This document shows positions 16,948 to 25,458 of a stretch of 64,000 nt of DNA, in pieces (positions within the stretch are counted from its first letter, which is position 1; the number at the start of each line of letters is the position of its first letter). This DNA is from Streptomyces cinerochromogenes. Lineage in GTDB: Bacteria; Actinomycetota; Actinomycetes; Streptomycetales; Streptomycetaceae. Under the pieces are notes generated by a model. It was not told the origin of the DNA, ran no database searches, and was given only the letters and a program-made list of their open reading frames with translations. The DNA lies in the NCBI RefSeq assembly GCF_014648635.1, contig NZ_BMRM01000001.1, positions 434,001-498,000 of the forward strand. Direction: 5' to 3'. A program made the position numbers and the translations under genes.

Positions 16948-17985
16948 ATGACCCACAACACCCCGCTCTCCCCCCGCCCCCTGACCCACCTCGCCGACGT
17001 CCACCGCCGCGTGGTGACGACCGCTCAGCTCCGCTCCCACGGGGTGACGGCGGCCGAGCTGTCCGAGCAGTGCCGCCCCGACGGCCCCTGGCGGGAACTG
17101 CTCCCGAACGTGATCCTGCTGCACCCGGGCCCGCCCACCGGCGAGGAGCAGCTGCACGGGGCCCTGCTGTACGCGGCCCGCGCGGCCGAACCGGCCGTCC
17201 CCGCCCAGCCGACCGCAGGCAGCCCGCACCGGCCGCTGTACGCGGACGCGGTGCTCACCGGCCTCGCGGCACTGGCCGTGCACGGCTTCTCGTCCGCCCC
17301 GCCGCTGCCCGCGCCGGCCCCGGTGGACGTCCTGGTCCCGCGATCACGCCGGCTGCGCTCCACCGGCTACGTCCGCGTCCTGCGCACCCCCGACCTGCCC
17401 GCCCCGCACACCGTCGCGGGCCTGCCGGTGGCGCCGGTGCCGCGGGCGCTGGCGGACGCGGTGGCGGAGCTGACGGACGCGGAGGCGGTACGGCGGCTGC
17501 TGACCGAGGCGGTGCGCGGCGGCCACTGCGAACCGGCGGCCGTGGTCCGCGAGCTGACCCGGGCGAAGCTGCTCGGCCGCCCGCACGTGGTGGACGCGGT
17601 CGACGCGCTGCTCGCGGAGGGCCGCTCGATCGCCGAGGACCGCCTGTACCGGATGGTCGGCGAGTACGGCCTGCCCGACCCGGTCTGGAACGTCGACCTG
17701 CGCCTGCCCGGCGGCCCGCACCTCGGCGGCGTCGACGCCTACTGGCCGGACCACGCGGTCGCCGTCGAACTCGACACGCGCGCGCCCCGGCAGGACGACG
17801 ACGCCCTGTGGTCGGAGTACGCCCGCAAGCGCGAGCACCTGGAACGCCTCGGCATCACGGTCGTCTACCTCACGCCGAAGAAGCTCCGGGACTCCCTGGA
17901 GCAGCAGGCGGCGGTCGTGCGGACCGCGCTGATGGCGTCCGGGGACCGGGACCCGGCCGCGTACGTCGTGGTGCTGCCCCGGTAG
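16948..17985 (+). CDS. Winged-helix plus endonuclease-like (DUF559/AbiEi-like) protein
   Basis: 345 residues from the ATG at 16948; an open extension upstream overlaps the promoter palindrome and is rejected. The N-terminal region (DVHRRVVTTAQLRSHGVTAAEL...GPWRELLPNVILLHPGPPT) resembles the winged-helix domain of AbiEi-type antitoxin-like proteins. The C-terminal 110 residues resemble the DUF559/VSR restriction-nuclease fold: NVDLRLPGGPHLGGVDAYWP, then AVAVELD, then a basic helix and GITVVYLTPKKL. Candidate catalytic residues are Asp in GGVDAYW and Glu/Asp in VELD. Whether it cuts DNA is unknown. A perfect 16-bp hairpin follows at 18039. Confidence 0.7.
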   Translation: MTHNTPLSPRPLTHLADVHRRVVTTAQLRSHGVTAAELSEQCRPDGPWRELLPNVILLHPGPPTGEEQLHGALLYAARAAEPAVPAQPTAGSPHRPLYADAVLTGLAALAVHGFSSAPPLPAPAPVDVLVPRSRRLRSTGYVRVLRTPDLPAPHTVAGLPVAPVPRALADAVAELTDAEAVRRLLTEAVRGGHCEPAAVVRELTRAKLLGRPHVVDAVDALLAEGRSIAEDRLYRMVGEYGLPDPVWNVDLRLPGGPHLGGVDAYWPDHAVAVELDTRAPRQDDDALWSEYARKREHLERLGITVVYLTPKKLRDSLEQQAAVVRTALMASGDRDPAAYVVVLPR

Positions 17986-18038
17986 TGACGGACCGCGGCG
18001 GCGACGGGAGGGCCCGCACCGGGGTCCGCAGGAGGGGA

Positions 18039-18078
18039 GAGGAGGGGCCACCGGGCCGGGGACCGGTGGCCCCTCCTC
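18039..18078 (+). terminator. Terminator of the nuclease-like gene
   Basis: Perfect 16-bp GC-rich stem (18039-18054 with 18063-18078) around an 8-nt loop. Confidence 0.75.
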
Positions 18079-18205
18079 GTGCCTGCCGCCGGCCGTGCAC
18101 GTCTGCCGCCGGCCGGCCACTTCCGGTGCGCCGGCCGGGTGAGGGCTCACCGGAACGGGTGAGCAGGGCGGGCGGGGCGCCCGCGGACCACGGTAGAGGA
18201 AAGTC

Positions 18206-19015
18206 ATGAGACACCCCCGAATAGCGGCAGGCGCGTGCTCCTTCCTCCTCGCGGCCGCCTGCGCGTTCGCCGATCCCGCGACGGCACAAGTGGCACCCCG
18301 CACCGTGACCGGCGGCTACGTGGCCCTCGGCGACTCCTACTCCTCCGGTGTCGGCGCCGGTGACTACCTGGCCTCCGGCCGGGAGTGCAAGCGCAGCAGC
18401 CGGGCCTTCCCGGTGCTGTGGGCCGAGGCCCACGCGCCGGCGTCCTTCGCCTTCGCCGCGTGCAACGGCGCCGGCACCACCGACGTGCTGACCGAGCAGC
18501 TCGGCCACCTCAGCCCGCGCACCAGCCTGGTCACCCTCACCGTCGGCGGCAGCGACACGGGCTTCGTCCGTGTCATCGCCAGCTGTGCGCTGGGCGGCAC
18601 CGGCGGCTGCCGGTCCGCCCTCTCCCACGCCCGCGACGCCATGGACGGGTCCCTCTCCGGCAACCTCGACCGGCTCTACACGGCCATCCGGAACCGGGCT
18701 CCCGCCGCCCGGGTCGTGGTCCTCGGCTACCCGCACCTGTACCACCTCCAGGGCGCCTGCGCGCTGGGCCTGCCGGACGGCGAACGCGCCACCCTGAACG
18801 ACGCCGTGGACCACCTCAACGCCGTGATCGCCCGGCGTGCCACCGCCCACGGGTTCACGTTCGCCGACGTCACCGCCGCCTTCGCCGGCCACGAGATCTG
18901 CTCGTCACGGCCTTGGCTGCGCGGTGTCGACGTGCTGGCGATCACCGAGTCGTACCACCCCACGGCACCGGGACAGTCCCTCGGCTACCTGCCGGTGCTC
19001 AGCCGGGTGTCGTGA
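18206..19015 (+). CDS. Secreted SGNH/GDSL esterase or lipase
   Basis: 269 residues with a signal peptide (basic start, hydrophobic residues about 7-22, cleavage near ATA/QVA). Block I GDSYSSGVGAG carries the nucleophile Ser, and the C-terminal ESYHPTAPGQ supplies the catalytic His, as in Streptomyces extracellular esterases. Six cysteines after the signal suggest disulfides. The block III motif, usually GGND with the oxyanion Asn, reads VGGSDTGF here, so the Asn is replaced by Ser. It should hydrolyse acyl esters outside the cell. GAGGAAAGTC precedes the ATG. Confidence 0.9.
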   Translation: MRHPRIAAGACSFLLAAACAFADPATAQVAPRTVTGGYVALGDSYSSGVGAGDYLASGRECKRSSRAFPVLWAEAHAPASFAFAACNGAGTTDVLTEQLGHLSPRTSLVTLTVGGSDTGFVRVIASCALGGTGGCRSALSHARDAMDGSLSGNLDRLYTAIRNRAPAARVVVLGYPHLYHLQGACALGLPDGERATLNDAVDHLNAVIARRATAHGFTFADVTAAFAGHEICSSRPWLRGVDVLAITESYHPTAPGQSLGYLPVLSRVS

Positions 19016-19018
19016 CCC

Positions 19019-20260
19019 CTACAACGGCTCGGGCAGCCGCGCGGCCCGCGTGTGCACGGCGTCCAGCAGCGCCGCGTACGCCGCGATCATGCGCGTGCGG
19101 CTGAAGCGTTCGCGGCTCGCCGCGAGGGCCGGGGCGAGACCGGCGCGGCCGGCCACCGCCGCCGTCCAGGCCCGGGCGACGGCCTCGGGGTCCGGCGGGG
19201 TCACGAAGCCGTGGCCCCGCACGATCCCGGCGCTGTCGCCCACGTCCGTGGTCACCGGGACGGCGCCGCACATCATGCCCTCGATCAGGCACAGCGGGGC
19301 CGCCTCCCCGGAGACGGAGGTGAGGGCGACGACGTCGGCGGCGGCGTACACGGCCTCCATGTCACCGCGCACGCCGAGGAGCCGGATCCGGTCCGCCAGG
19401 TGCCGGTCGGCGCCGAACGCGGACTCGATGTCGGCCCGCAGCGCCGGGTTGCCGGGGGTCATGCCCGCGCCGCACATCAGGACGTGCCCCTGCGGTTCGC
19501 GGGCCAGCCAGACGCGGGCGGCGCGCAGCAGGAGCGGGACGTTCTTCATCGGGGCGTAGCGGGCCGCGAACGCGGTCACCGGCGCCGGGCCCGGTATGCC
19601 GAGCGAGGCGCGGAGGGCGGCCCGGGCGGCCGGGTCCGGGCGGAAGCGGAGCAGGTCCACCCCGTTGGGGATGACGTGCAGCAGTTCGCGCGGGATGCCG
19701 GCCGTTTCGTAGGCGTCCCGCGTGGACTCGGCGCAGCAGACGCAGGCGGCCACCGTGCCGTCGGCGACGGCGGCCCTCAGCTCGGCCAGGGCGGGGCCCT
19801 GGTTCTCCGGGTCGGAGCGGTGCAGGCAGACCACGACCGGCCGGCGGGGCAGCCCGGCCTGGTTGAGCAGGGCCAGCGGCTGCTCCTTCAGGGAGAGGAT
19901 CACATCGGCCGCCGCCATGGACCGCGCGGTTTCGGCCAGATCGGGTCCGCTGAAAACGTTCGCCGCGAGCGCGCCGTCGACCAGCCCGGCGGTGCGGCCG
20001 AGCGAGGTGACGCCGACCGCGGCGGCGGTCAGCGCCCGGTAGCAGGGGTCGTCCTCCATGCGCTGCCGGGTGGCCTCGCGGTGGACCTCGCCGTGGATGC
20101 TGAGCACCTGGTGGGACTGGCCGCCCTCGGCCAGTCCCCGCACGACGTCGGAGTGCACGATCCGGGCTCCCCCGGAGAAGAACCCCTCGTAGACCGACAG
20201 CACACGCAGTCCGTGCCTCGTCCGCACACGACCACCCGCCTTGCATATGAATCGAGCCAT
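19019..20260 (-). CDS. Glycosyltransferase, GT4 family (GT-B fold)
   Basis: 413 residues. The C-terminal Rossmann half has the GT4 pattern: FAARYAPMKNVPLLLRA (donor phosphate loop), HVLMCGAGM, GVRGDMEAVYAAADVVALTS, and the acidic SGEAAPLCLIEGMMCGAVPVTT with the conserved Glu pair region. The N-terminal acceptor half begins RVLSVYEGFFSGGARIVHSD. It transfers a sugar from a nucleotide donor; acceptor unknown. The ATG at 20260 has only ACGGGG directly adjacent, so a GTG at 20227 is an alternative start. It is convergent with the esterase, 3 bp apart. Confidence 0.85.
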   Translation of the reverse strand: MARFICKAGGRVRTRHGLRVLSVYEGFFSGGARIVHSDVVRGLAEGGQSHQVLSIHGEVHREATRQRMEDDPCYRALTAAAVGVTSLGRTAGLVDGALAANVFSGPDLAETARSMAAADVILSLKEQPLALLNQAGLPRRPVVVCLHRSDPENQGPALAELRAAVADGTVAACVCCAESTRDAYETAGIPRELLHVIPNGVDLLRFRPDPAARAALRASLGIPGPAPVTAFAARYAPMKNVPLLLRAARVWLAREPQGHVLMCGAGMTPGNPALRADIESAFGADRHLADRIRLLGVRGDMEAVYAAADVVALTSVSGEAAPLCLIEGMMCGAVPVTTDVGDSAGIVRGHGFVTPPDPEAVARAWTAAVAGRAGLAPALAASRERFSRTRMIAAYAALLDAVHTRAARLPEPL

Positions 20261-20344
20261 CCCCGTGAACAGCGGGTTAGCCGATATGAGGCGGTACGGA
20301 CATTGCGTACGTGTTAACGCAGAACTACGCGAATGAAACGTCGG

Positions 20345-21484
20345 CTAACAGAATTCCCCCTCGGCCACTGCCCCCGTGTCCCCGGCCCAGTCCCCGTTGA
20401 AGTTGAGGGCGAGGGAGTGACGGCCGTTCGCCGTCGTCACCGCCGAGGACACCGAGCCGTGGATGCCCCCGTCGTGGCCCCAGACGTGCACCCCGCAGGA
20501 CAGCCTGGTGTCCATGAGTCCGAGGCCGTAGCGGACGTTCGGCACGCCGTCGATCTTCACGGTGGTCTTCATCTCCTTGAGCTGGCGCGGCGGGAGGAGC
20601 TTTCCGCCGAGCAGGGCGCTGTAGAAGCGGTCCAGGTCGGCCGAGTTCGAGATCATCTCGCCGGCCGAGGAGGCGATGGACGGGTTGAGGGTCGTGACGT
20701 CGTACGTCGGGCCTTCGTTCGTCTCGGCGAGCTTCGAGTAGGCGCGGCTGCTGGGCCGCGGGACCGTGACCTCGGTGCCGGGCAGGGAGGTGGCCTTCAG
20801 ACGCAGGGGATCGAGGACGCGCCGGCGGATCTCGGTGGCGTACGGGTGGCCCGTCACCTTCTCGATCACCATGCCGGCCACGACGTAGTTGGTGTTGGAG
20901 TAGCTCCAGGAGGCTCCCGGGGCGAAGTCCGGCCTGTGCCGCAGGGCGATCGCCAGGAGGTCCCGCGGTGCGAGGGTGTCGTAGCGGTGCTCGAAGAAGC
21001 CGTCCTTGGCGAAGTAGTCACGGGCGAAGCCGGCGTCGGAGGTGTAGTCGTAGATGCCGCTGGTGTGGTTGAGGAGCTGGCGGACGGTGATGCGGCGGCC
21101 GTCGTGGCCGTGGCCGCGGACGACGCCCGGCAGCCACCTGTCGACCTTGTCGTCCAGGGACAGCCGGCCCTCCGCCTCCAGCTGGAGCAGGACGGTGGAG
21201 ACGAAGGTCTTGGTGATGCTGCCGACGCGGTAGCGGTCGGCGGCCGAGCGCGGCGCGCCCGTGCGGGTGTCGCCCGCCCCGGCCGTCGCCGACCAGGTGC
21301 CGTGGGCGTCCCGCGCGGTGGCGGTCACCCCGGGCACGCCGGCGGCGACCGCCGCCTCGATCGCCTTGCGGGTGCCGGCGTGGCCGCCCGCGGACCGGGT
21401 GCCGGTGGCCGCCACCGCCGGGGCCGCGAGGGCCGCGGAGAGGAGCAGGGCGGTGGTGCCCACCAGAGCCGTGCGTACGCGCAT
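20345..21484 (-). CDS. Secreted serine hydrolase, D-Ala-D-Ala carboxypeptidase/beta-lactamase class C family
   Basis: 379 residues from the ATG at 21484, preceded by GGGGGAAG. A signal peptide ends around AAPAVAA. The three penicillin-binding motifs are present: SITK (GSITKTFVSTVL), YSN (WSYSNTNYVVAGMVIE) and the HxG-type triad HDG in VWGHDGGIHG. This is the pattern of Streptomyces R61-like DD-peptidases, which act on cell-wall peptides, and of related esterases. The protein ends in a Cys (GEFC). It is single-standing; the metallophosphoesterase gene lies 95 bp upstream on the same strand. Confidence 0.9.
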   Translation of the reverse strand: MRVRTALVGTTALLLSAALAAPAVAATGTRSAGGHAGTRKAIEAAVAAGVPGVTATARDAHGTWSATAGAGDTRTGAPRSAADRYRVGSITKTFVSTVLLQLEAEGRLSLDDKVDRWLPGVVRGHGHDGRRITVRQLLNHTSGIYDYTSDAGFARDYFAKDGFFEHRYDTLAPRDLLAIALRHRPDFAPGASWSYSNTNYVVAGMVIEKVTGHPYATEIRRRVLDPLRLKATSLPGTEVTVPRPSSRAYSKLAETNEGPTYDVTTLNPSIASSAGEMISNSADLDRFYSALLGGKLLPPRQLKEMKTTVKIDGVPNVRYGLGLMDTRLSCGVHVWGHDGGIHGSVSSAVTTANGRHSLALNFNGDWAGDTGAVAEGEFC

Positions 21485-21578
21485 GTCTTCCCCCAACCTG
21501 TGGTGTGTGGTGCGGTCGGGGGGAGGGACCTTCAGGCGTTGTGCGAAGGTTGCCTGGTGTCACCCGGTTGAGTGACTT

Positions 21579-23339
21579 TCAGCCCTTCTTCAGCACCAGC
21601 TCGGTGTTCCGGTCGGCCGCGCTGCCGGCGAGGGTCCTGTTGGCGCCGGGGGCGTTGTAGGACAGCTCGCGGTAGAGGGCGGCGAGGCCGGTCTGGGAGA
21701 GGTCGGCGTAGTCGGTGCGGTGCGGGGCGGCGGACTCGATCAGCGTGGTGAACAGGGAGACGGTGCCGTCCTTGTTGTCGACCAGCTCGATGACCCGGGC
21801 GAGCTGCGGGAAGTCGACGTGCGAGGCGGTGGAGACCTCCCAGAAGGAGCGCCCGCCGGAGGCCTGGTGCGGGGTGACGACGTTCTTGTGGATGTGGCCG
21901 TTCACCCAGGCCAGCACGTTGGCGTGGGCGGACAGCACCGAGACCACCTCGGCGCCGCCGTGCCGCTTCTCCCCCGGGCGGGCCGGGTCGGGCCGGGTGT
22001 TGGTCATGGTCGTGCTGGTGTGGTGGCTGAAGACGACGGCGTAGGAGTCCTTGTGGTCCTTCAGCGTCCTGTCGAGCCATTTCAGCTGGGCGGTGCCGAT
22101 CGAGCCCTCGTAGTGCCCGCCGGCGTCGGTGGTGTCGAGGCTGATGCCGATGACGTCGTCGGAGATGCGGAAGGCGTAGTACTGGGTGCCCGCGTCCAGG
22201 TTCGCCGAGGAGTAGCCGTGCCCGACCGGGCCGAGACCCTGGTACGCCGGGTCCAGGTGGGCCTTCAGGTAGTCGGCCTGGGTGTAGGGGGCGCGCTTCT
22301 CGTCCGGGGTGACCGCACGCATGGAACGGGCGTGGGCCCTGAGGAAGTCCCGGTAGCCGGTGGCCCTGGGGTCCTTGGCGTTCTTGATGGTGTCCTGGAG
22401 CTTCTTGGCGTCGGCGGCCGAGACGTTCATCAGCTTCTTCCCGCCGATGGCCGCCTCGGCGAGGTAGCGGTCGCCGTGGGAGCCGTAGCAGCCGAGCGGC
22501 AGGGCGTCGTGGTTGCCGACGGTGGAGTACCAGGGCAGGTTCAGGCCGGGGCTCCTCACCTCGCGGATCGCCGCGGCCAGGAAGCCCGTGAGGTGGGGGA
22601 AGCCCAGCGCCTTGTCGTGGTCGCGGGCGCCGGACGCGGCCTGCCAGTACAGCTTCAGTCCGCTGTTCTGCACGCCCTCGTAGTGCCGTGGGTCCCCGGA
22701 GTTGGGGGTGATCCGGCCGCCGCTCATCACCTTCATGAACCACTCCAGTTCGGAGTGGGCGTTGTTGTCGGTGTTGTCGCCGGTGGTCATCACGAAGTGC
22801 AGCGGGGCGCCGGTGACGGGGGCGCCGCGCAGCGCGTTGACCCGCTCCACGAGGGAGATCGCGCCGGGCACGGTGAGCGCCTCGTGCGGGCGCCAGGCGT
22901 GCACGTCGTGCGAGCGCAGGTACTCCAGGCGCAGGGGGTGCTGGACGTCCATCAGGTGCAGGTCGGTGAACTGCACGAACGCGGCGAGCGCGGTACGGCG
23001 CTCCGCCCGGCCGGACTTGGGCGCGGCCAGCTCGGCGCGCACGACCCGCTTCCAGCCGGGCCCGTCGCCGAGACGGCGGTAGCCGGAGCCGTTGCGGGGG
23101 GCGGCGACGGAGGCGAGGGTGGTGCCCTTGCTGTAGGGGGCGAGCGGGGCCGTCGCGGCGGCCCGGCGGGAGTCGGAGACCGGTGCCTCGCCCTCGGCGG
23201 GCGGGGTGGCGGCCCGGCTGTCGGTGGGGTGGAGGGCGTAGCCGACGCCCGCGGAGAGCGAGACCGCTCCGGCGGCGGCGAGGACGGTACGGCGGTTGAC
23301 CTCCAGGGCGGAGGCGGCGACAGAGCGTATGCGCGACAT
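21579..23339 (-). CDS. Tat-exported metallophosphoesterase (TIGR03767-like)
   Basis: 586 residues from the ATG at 23339, behind GGGGAGA at 7 nt. The N-terminus NRRTVLAAAGAVSLSAG is a twin-arginine-type signal. The calcineurin-like metal centre is visible: FTDLHLMDV (D-x-H), TTGDNTDN (GDxxD), YSTVGNHDALPLG (GNHD), VFSHHTS and WVNGHIHKN (GHxH). It probably hydrolyses phosphomonoesters or diesters outside the cytoplasm after folding with metal; the substrate is unknown. Length and layout fit the TIGR03767 group common in actinobacteria. Confidence 0.9.
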   Translation of the reverse strand: MSRIRSVAASALEVNRRTVLAAAGAVSLSAGVGYALHPTDSRAATPPAEGEAPVSDSRRAAATAPLAPYSKGTTLASVAAPRNGSGYRRLGDGPGWKRVVRAELAAPKSGRAERRTALAAFVQFTDLHLMDVQHPLRLEYLRSHDVHAWRPHEALTVPGAISLVERVNALRGAPVTGAPLHFVMTTGDNTDNNAHSELEWFMKVMSGGRITPNSGDPRHYEGVQNSGLKLYWQAASGARDHDKALGFPHLTGFLAAAIREVRSPGLNLPWYSTVGNHDALPLGCYGSHGDRYLAEAAIGGKKLMNVSAADAKKLQDTIKNAKDPRATGYRDFLRAHARSMRAVTPDEKRAPYTQADYLKAHLDPAYQGLGPVGHGYSSANLDAGTQYYAFRISDDVIGISLDTTDAGGHYEGSIGTAQLKWLDRTLKDHKDSYAVVFSHHTSTTMTNTRPDPARPGEKRHGGAEVVSVLSAHANVLAWVNGHIHKNVVTPHQASGGRSFWEVSTASHVDFPQLARVIELVDNKDGTVSLFTTLIESAAPHRTDYADLSQTGLAALYRELSYNAPGANRTLAGSAADRNTELVLKKG

Positions 23340-23539
23340 GGCGCGATCTCCCCGAGTGCGAACGCGTCGGCAGTGGTCGCGGGCCGTCGCACGCGCGAAC
23401 GCCCCGCTCACTGTGGATCGTTGGCACCGGGGATGACCTGCGCGTGAACACGGCCGCAACGCGCAGCGCCGAACACCGTACGTGGATCACGGGGTACCGG
23501 GTGCGGTCACGGAGCCGATCGCGGCCGGCCGGGGGCCGG

Positions 23540-24019
23540 TCACTCCTCGTTCATCTGCCGGGGTACGGGTACGTCCTCCAGGTGTCCGTGGGCCGGGCGT
23601 TCGCGCCAGAGCCGCAGGGCGATGTCTACCATCGGCACCCGGACCAGACCGGGCACGGTGTCGAGGTGGTGCCAGGCGGCGAGGTCGGTGGATCCGCCGA
23701 CCTCGTAGCGGAGTTCACCGCCCGTGATCTCGCCCTCGTAGACGAGGCGCAGTCCCTGGTGGTCCGTGCGGCGGCCGACGCGGGGATCGCCGACCAGCCG
23801 GCGGGAGTCGACGCCGAGGAGACCGGTCACCTCGATGCGGTAGCCGGTCTCCTCGGTGACCTCGCGGCGGACCGTGTCGTACGGGTCCTCGCCGTGCTCC
23901 ATGCCGCCGCCGGGCAGCACCCACTCGGGCCTGCCGTCGGGCGCCGGTGACCGGGCGAGCAGGATCTGTCCGTCACGGACGCACACGGCGTAGGCCGCCA
24001 CCCTCAGTTTCCGTCGCAT
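23540..24019 (-). CDS. Nudix hydrolase
   Basis: 159 residues. A complete Nudix box, GGGMEHGEDPYDTVRREVTE with the following ETGY, is at residues 37-60 and carries the REVTEE metal-binding glutamates. The front RVAAYAVCVRDGQILLARS is the usual first strand. The enzyme cleaves nucleoside diphosphates linked to another group; the substrate is not defined. The PNPOx-like gene begins only 10 bp beyond its start on the same strand, so 25335-23540 may be one transcription unit of three genes. Confidence 0.9.
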   Translation of the reverse strand: MRRKLRVAAYAVCVRDGQILLARSPAPDGRPEWVLPGGGMEHGEDPYDTVRREVTEETGYRIEVTGLLGVDSRRLVGDPRVGRRTDHQGLRLVYEGEITGGELRYEVGGSTDLAAWHHLDTVPGLVRVPMVDIALRLWRERPAHGHLEDVPVPRQMNEE

Positions 24020-24028
24020 GGGCGGACG

Positions 24029-24886
24029 TTAACGCGCGGGCTCCGGGTTGGCGGGCGAATATTCCGGCGCGGACCAGCGCAGCGGCAGGGCGTCCGGGGT
24101 CCACAGGGCCTCGGTGAGGGTGAAGCGGACGGTACGGGTGCCGTCCTCGGCGAACCCGGTGCGGGCCTCGCCGGTCAGCTTCAGGGTGCTGCCCGTCTCC
24201 CAGTCCAGGAAGAGCAGTCCGGCGCGGGGGTCGGCGTACAGGTTGCCGAGGCTGAGGAACATGGCGTTGCCGGGGTAGTCCGGCCAGGTCAGCTCGCGCG
24301 GTGAGACGGCCTGGACGAAGCCGGGGCTGCCGCCGCGGTGGCTGGCGTCGGCGCCGGCGGGGTGGACGGTGGCGAGGAAGAAGGTGTCGGCGGCCGCGAT
24401 GAAGTCCGCCTCACCGGGCCCGAGTTCGGTGAGCCGGCGGGGTGCGCCGGGGGTGCGGTCGACCGTCTCGTACGACTCCCTCCGCTGGATGTACTTGGGG
24501 CAGTTGGAGAACACCTGGTCCGCGTCGACGGCGAAGCCGGTCGCCGTGGGCGTGAGGCGGCCGTTGAGGCGCATGCGGCGGCGGGTCCGGGGGTCCAGGG
24601 CGATGGTGCCGACGGTTGTCCCCCGGCCGAAGGCGTGAGCCGCGTCCACCGACACCCGCCGGGGCCCGGTCGCCCGCACGAAACCCGGCGTGCCCGTGAG
24701 GGCGTGTGCCCACACCCTCCCCGTCTCCGGGTCCGGCCCGCCGACGACCAGGAGGGGCTGCTGCTCCAGGAAGGCCGCCGCGACCGGCTTGATGTCCTGG
24801 CCGAGGGAGCGGCCCACGTGGTCGGCGCGGTCGCGGACGCCGGCCCGGTCCTGCAGCGCTCGCGAACCCGCGTGGTACACGCCCAT
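24029..24886 (-). CDS. Pyridoxamine 5'-phosphate oxidase-like flavin protein, two-domain
   Basis: 285 residues. Two split-barrel halves are seen: residues about 35-150 (QPLLVVGGPDPETGRVWAHAL...VFSNCPKYIQRRES) and about 160-270 (IAAADTFFLATVHPAGADASHRGG...YPGNAMFLSLGNLYADPRAGLLFLDW). The latter matches the FMN-binding PNPOx-like fold. Members include actinobacterial flavin- or F420-dependent reductases; the substrate is unknown. The VOC gene stop is 2 bp upstream of this start, indicating tight coupling. Both are probably under the divergent CGNR regulator. Confidence 0.82.
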   Translation of the reverse strand: MGVYHAGSRALQDRAGVRDRADHVGRSLGQDIKPVAAAFLEQQPLLVVGGPDPETGRVWAHALTGTPGFVRATGPRRVSVDAAHAFGRGTTVGTIALDPRTRRRMRLNGRLTPTATGFAVDADQVFSNCPKYIQRRESYETVDRTPGAPRRLTELGPGEADFIAAADTFFLATVHPAGADASHRGGSPGFVQAVSPRELTWPDYPGNAMFLSLGNLYADPRAGLLFLDWETGSTLKLTGEARTGFAEDGTRTVRFTLTEALWTPDALPLRWSAPEYSPANPEPAR

Positions 24887-24888
24887 GG

Positions 24889-25335
24889 CTAGAAGAAACC
24901 GCAGGTCGGGGCGGACGCGTGCGGGGCGGGGGCGCTCTCGGCGCCGTGCGGTACGGAGATCTCCAGGCGGGTGCCGTCCGGGTCGTGGAAGAAGATCCCG
25001 CCGGAGGAGGCGCCCTCCCGGTGGGCGACGACGCCGTCATGGGCGAAGTCGACACCGGCGGCCCGGAGCGCCGTCTCGTACTCCCGGACCCGGTCGATCG
25101 AGTCGGCGGTGAAGGCGAGGTGGTGCAGTCCGGCCCGGCCGCGGTCGTACGCCCCCTGCGCCTGCTGCCAGAGGGTGAGGACGGGCCGCTCGCCGCCGTC
25201 GCCGAGGAAGGCGTAGCGCCGGTCGTCCTCCTTGCCCTCGGCGAGCAGGGCGAAGCCGAGGACGTCCCGGTAGAAGGCGAGCGAGCGGTCGAGGTCGGTG
25301 ACGTTCAGGCCGGTGTGGCCGGTGCTCAAGGTCAT
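24889..25335 (-). CDS. VOC (glyoxalase/dioxygenase) superfamily protein
   Basis: 148 residues with the paired beta-alpha-beta-beta-beta layout of the vicinal oxygen chelate fold. Candidate metal ligands are His7 (STGHTGLNVTDLDRS), His in RAGLHHLAF, and Glu in DGTRLEISVP. Family members include glyoxalase I, antibiotic-resistance and ring-cleaving enzymes; nothing in the sequence narrows this. It is the first gene of the unit transcribed away from the CGNR regulator. Confidence 0.87.
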   Translation of the reverse strand: MTLSTGHTGLNVTDLDRSLAFYRDVLGFALLAEGKEDDRRYAFLGDGGERPVLTLWQQAQGAYDRGRAGLHHLAFTADSIDRVREYETALRAAGVDFAHDGVVAHREGASSGGIFFHDPDGTRLEISVPHGAESAPAPHASAPTCGFF

Positions 25336-25370
25336 GGCTCTTCCCTTCGGTGTGCCCTCGCCGGGCGCGT

Positions 25371-25441
25371 CTAACCGTTGTCTCTCACGTTAGGGGTTAT
25401 AGGGGACCCGGTCAACCGGTCACGTACGCTTGACTGGTTAG
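25371..25441. promoter_or_regulatory. Overlapping divergent promoter with operator-like repeats
   Basis: On the minus strand TTGACC (25415-25410) and TAACGT (25392-25387) are 17 bp apart, a good promoter for the VOC gene. The same stretch has CTAAC (25371-25375) paired with GTTAG (25389-25393), CTAACC matching GGTTAG at 25436-25441, and GTCAA/TTGAC around 25411-25435. These AT-richer repeats are likely binding sites for the divergent CGNR regulator. Confidence 0.55.
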
Positions 25442-25458
25442 CCGAGGAGGAGTGCCCC

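Noticed and set aside
14131..17283. 1050-codon open frame on the minus strand across pepN copy 1
   Set aside because: Its Arg/Gly/His/Val-rich text with no domain pattern is the antisense mirror of a high-GC gene; the plus strand carries complete M1 peptidase motifs.
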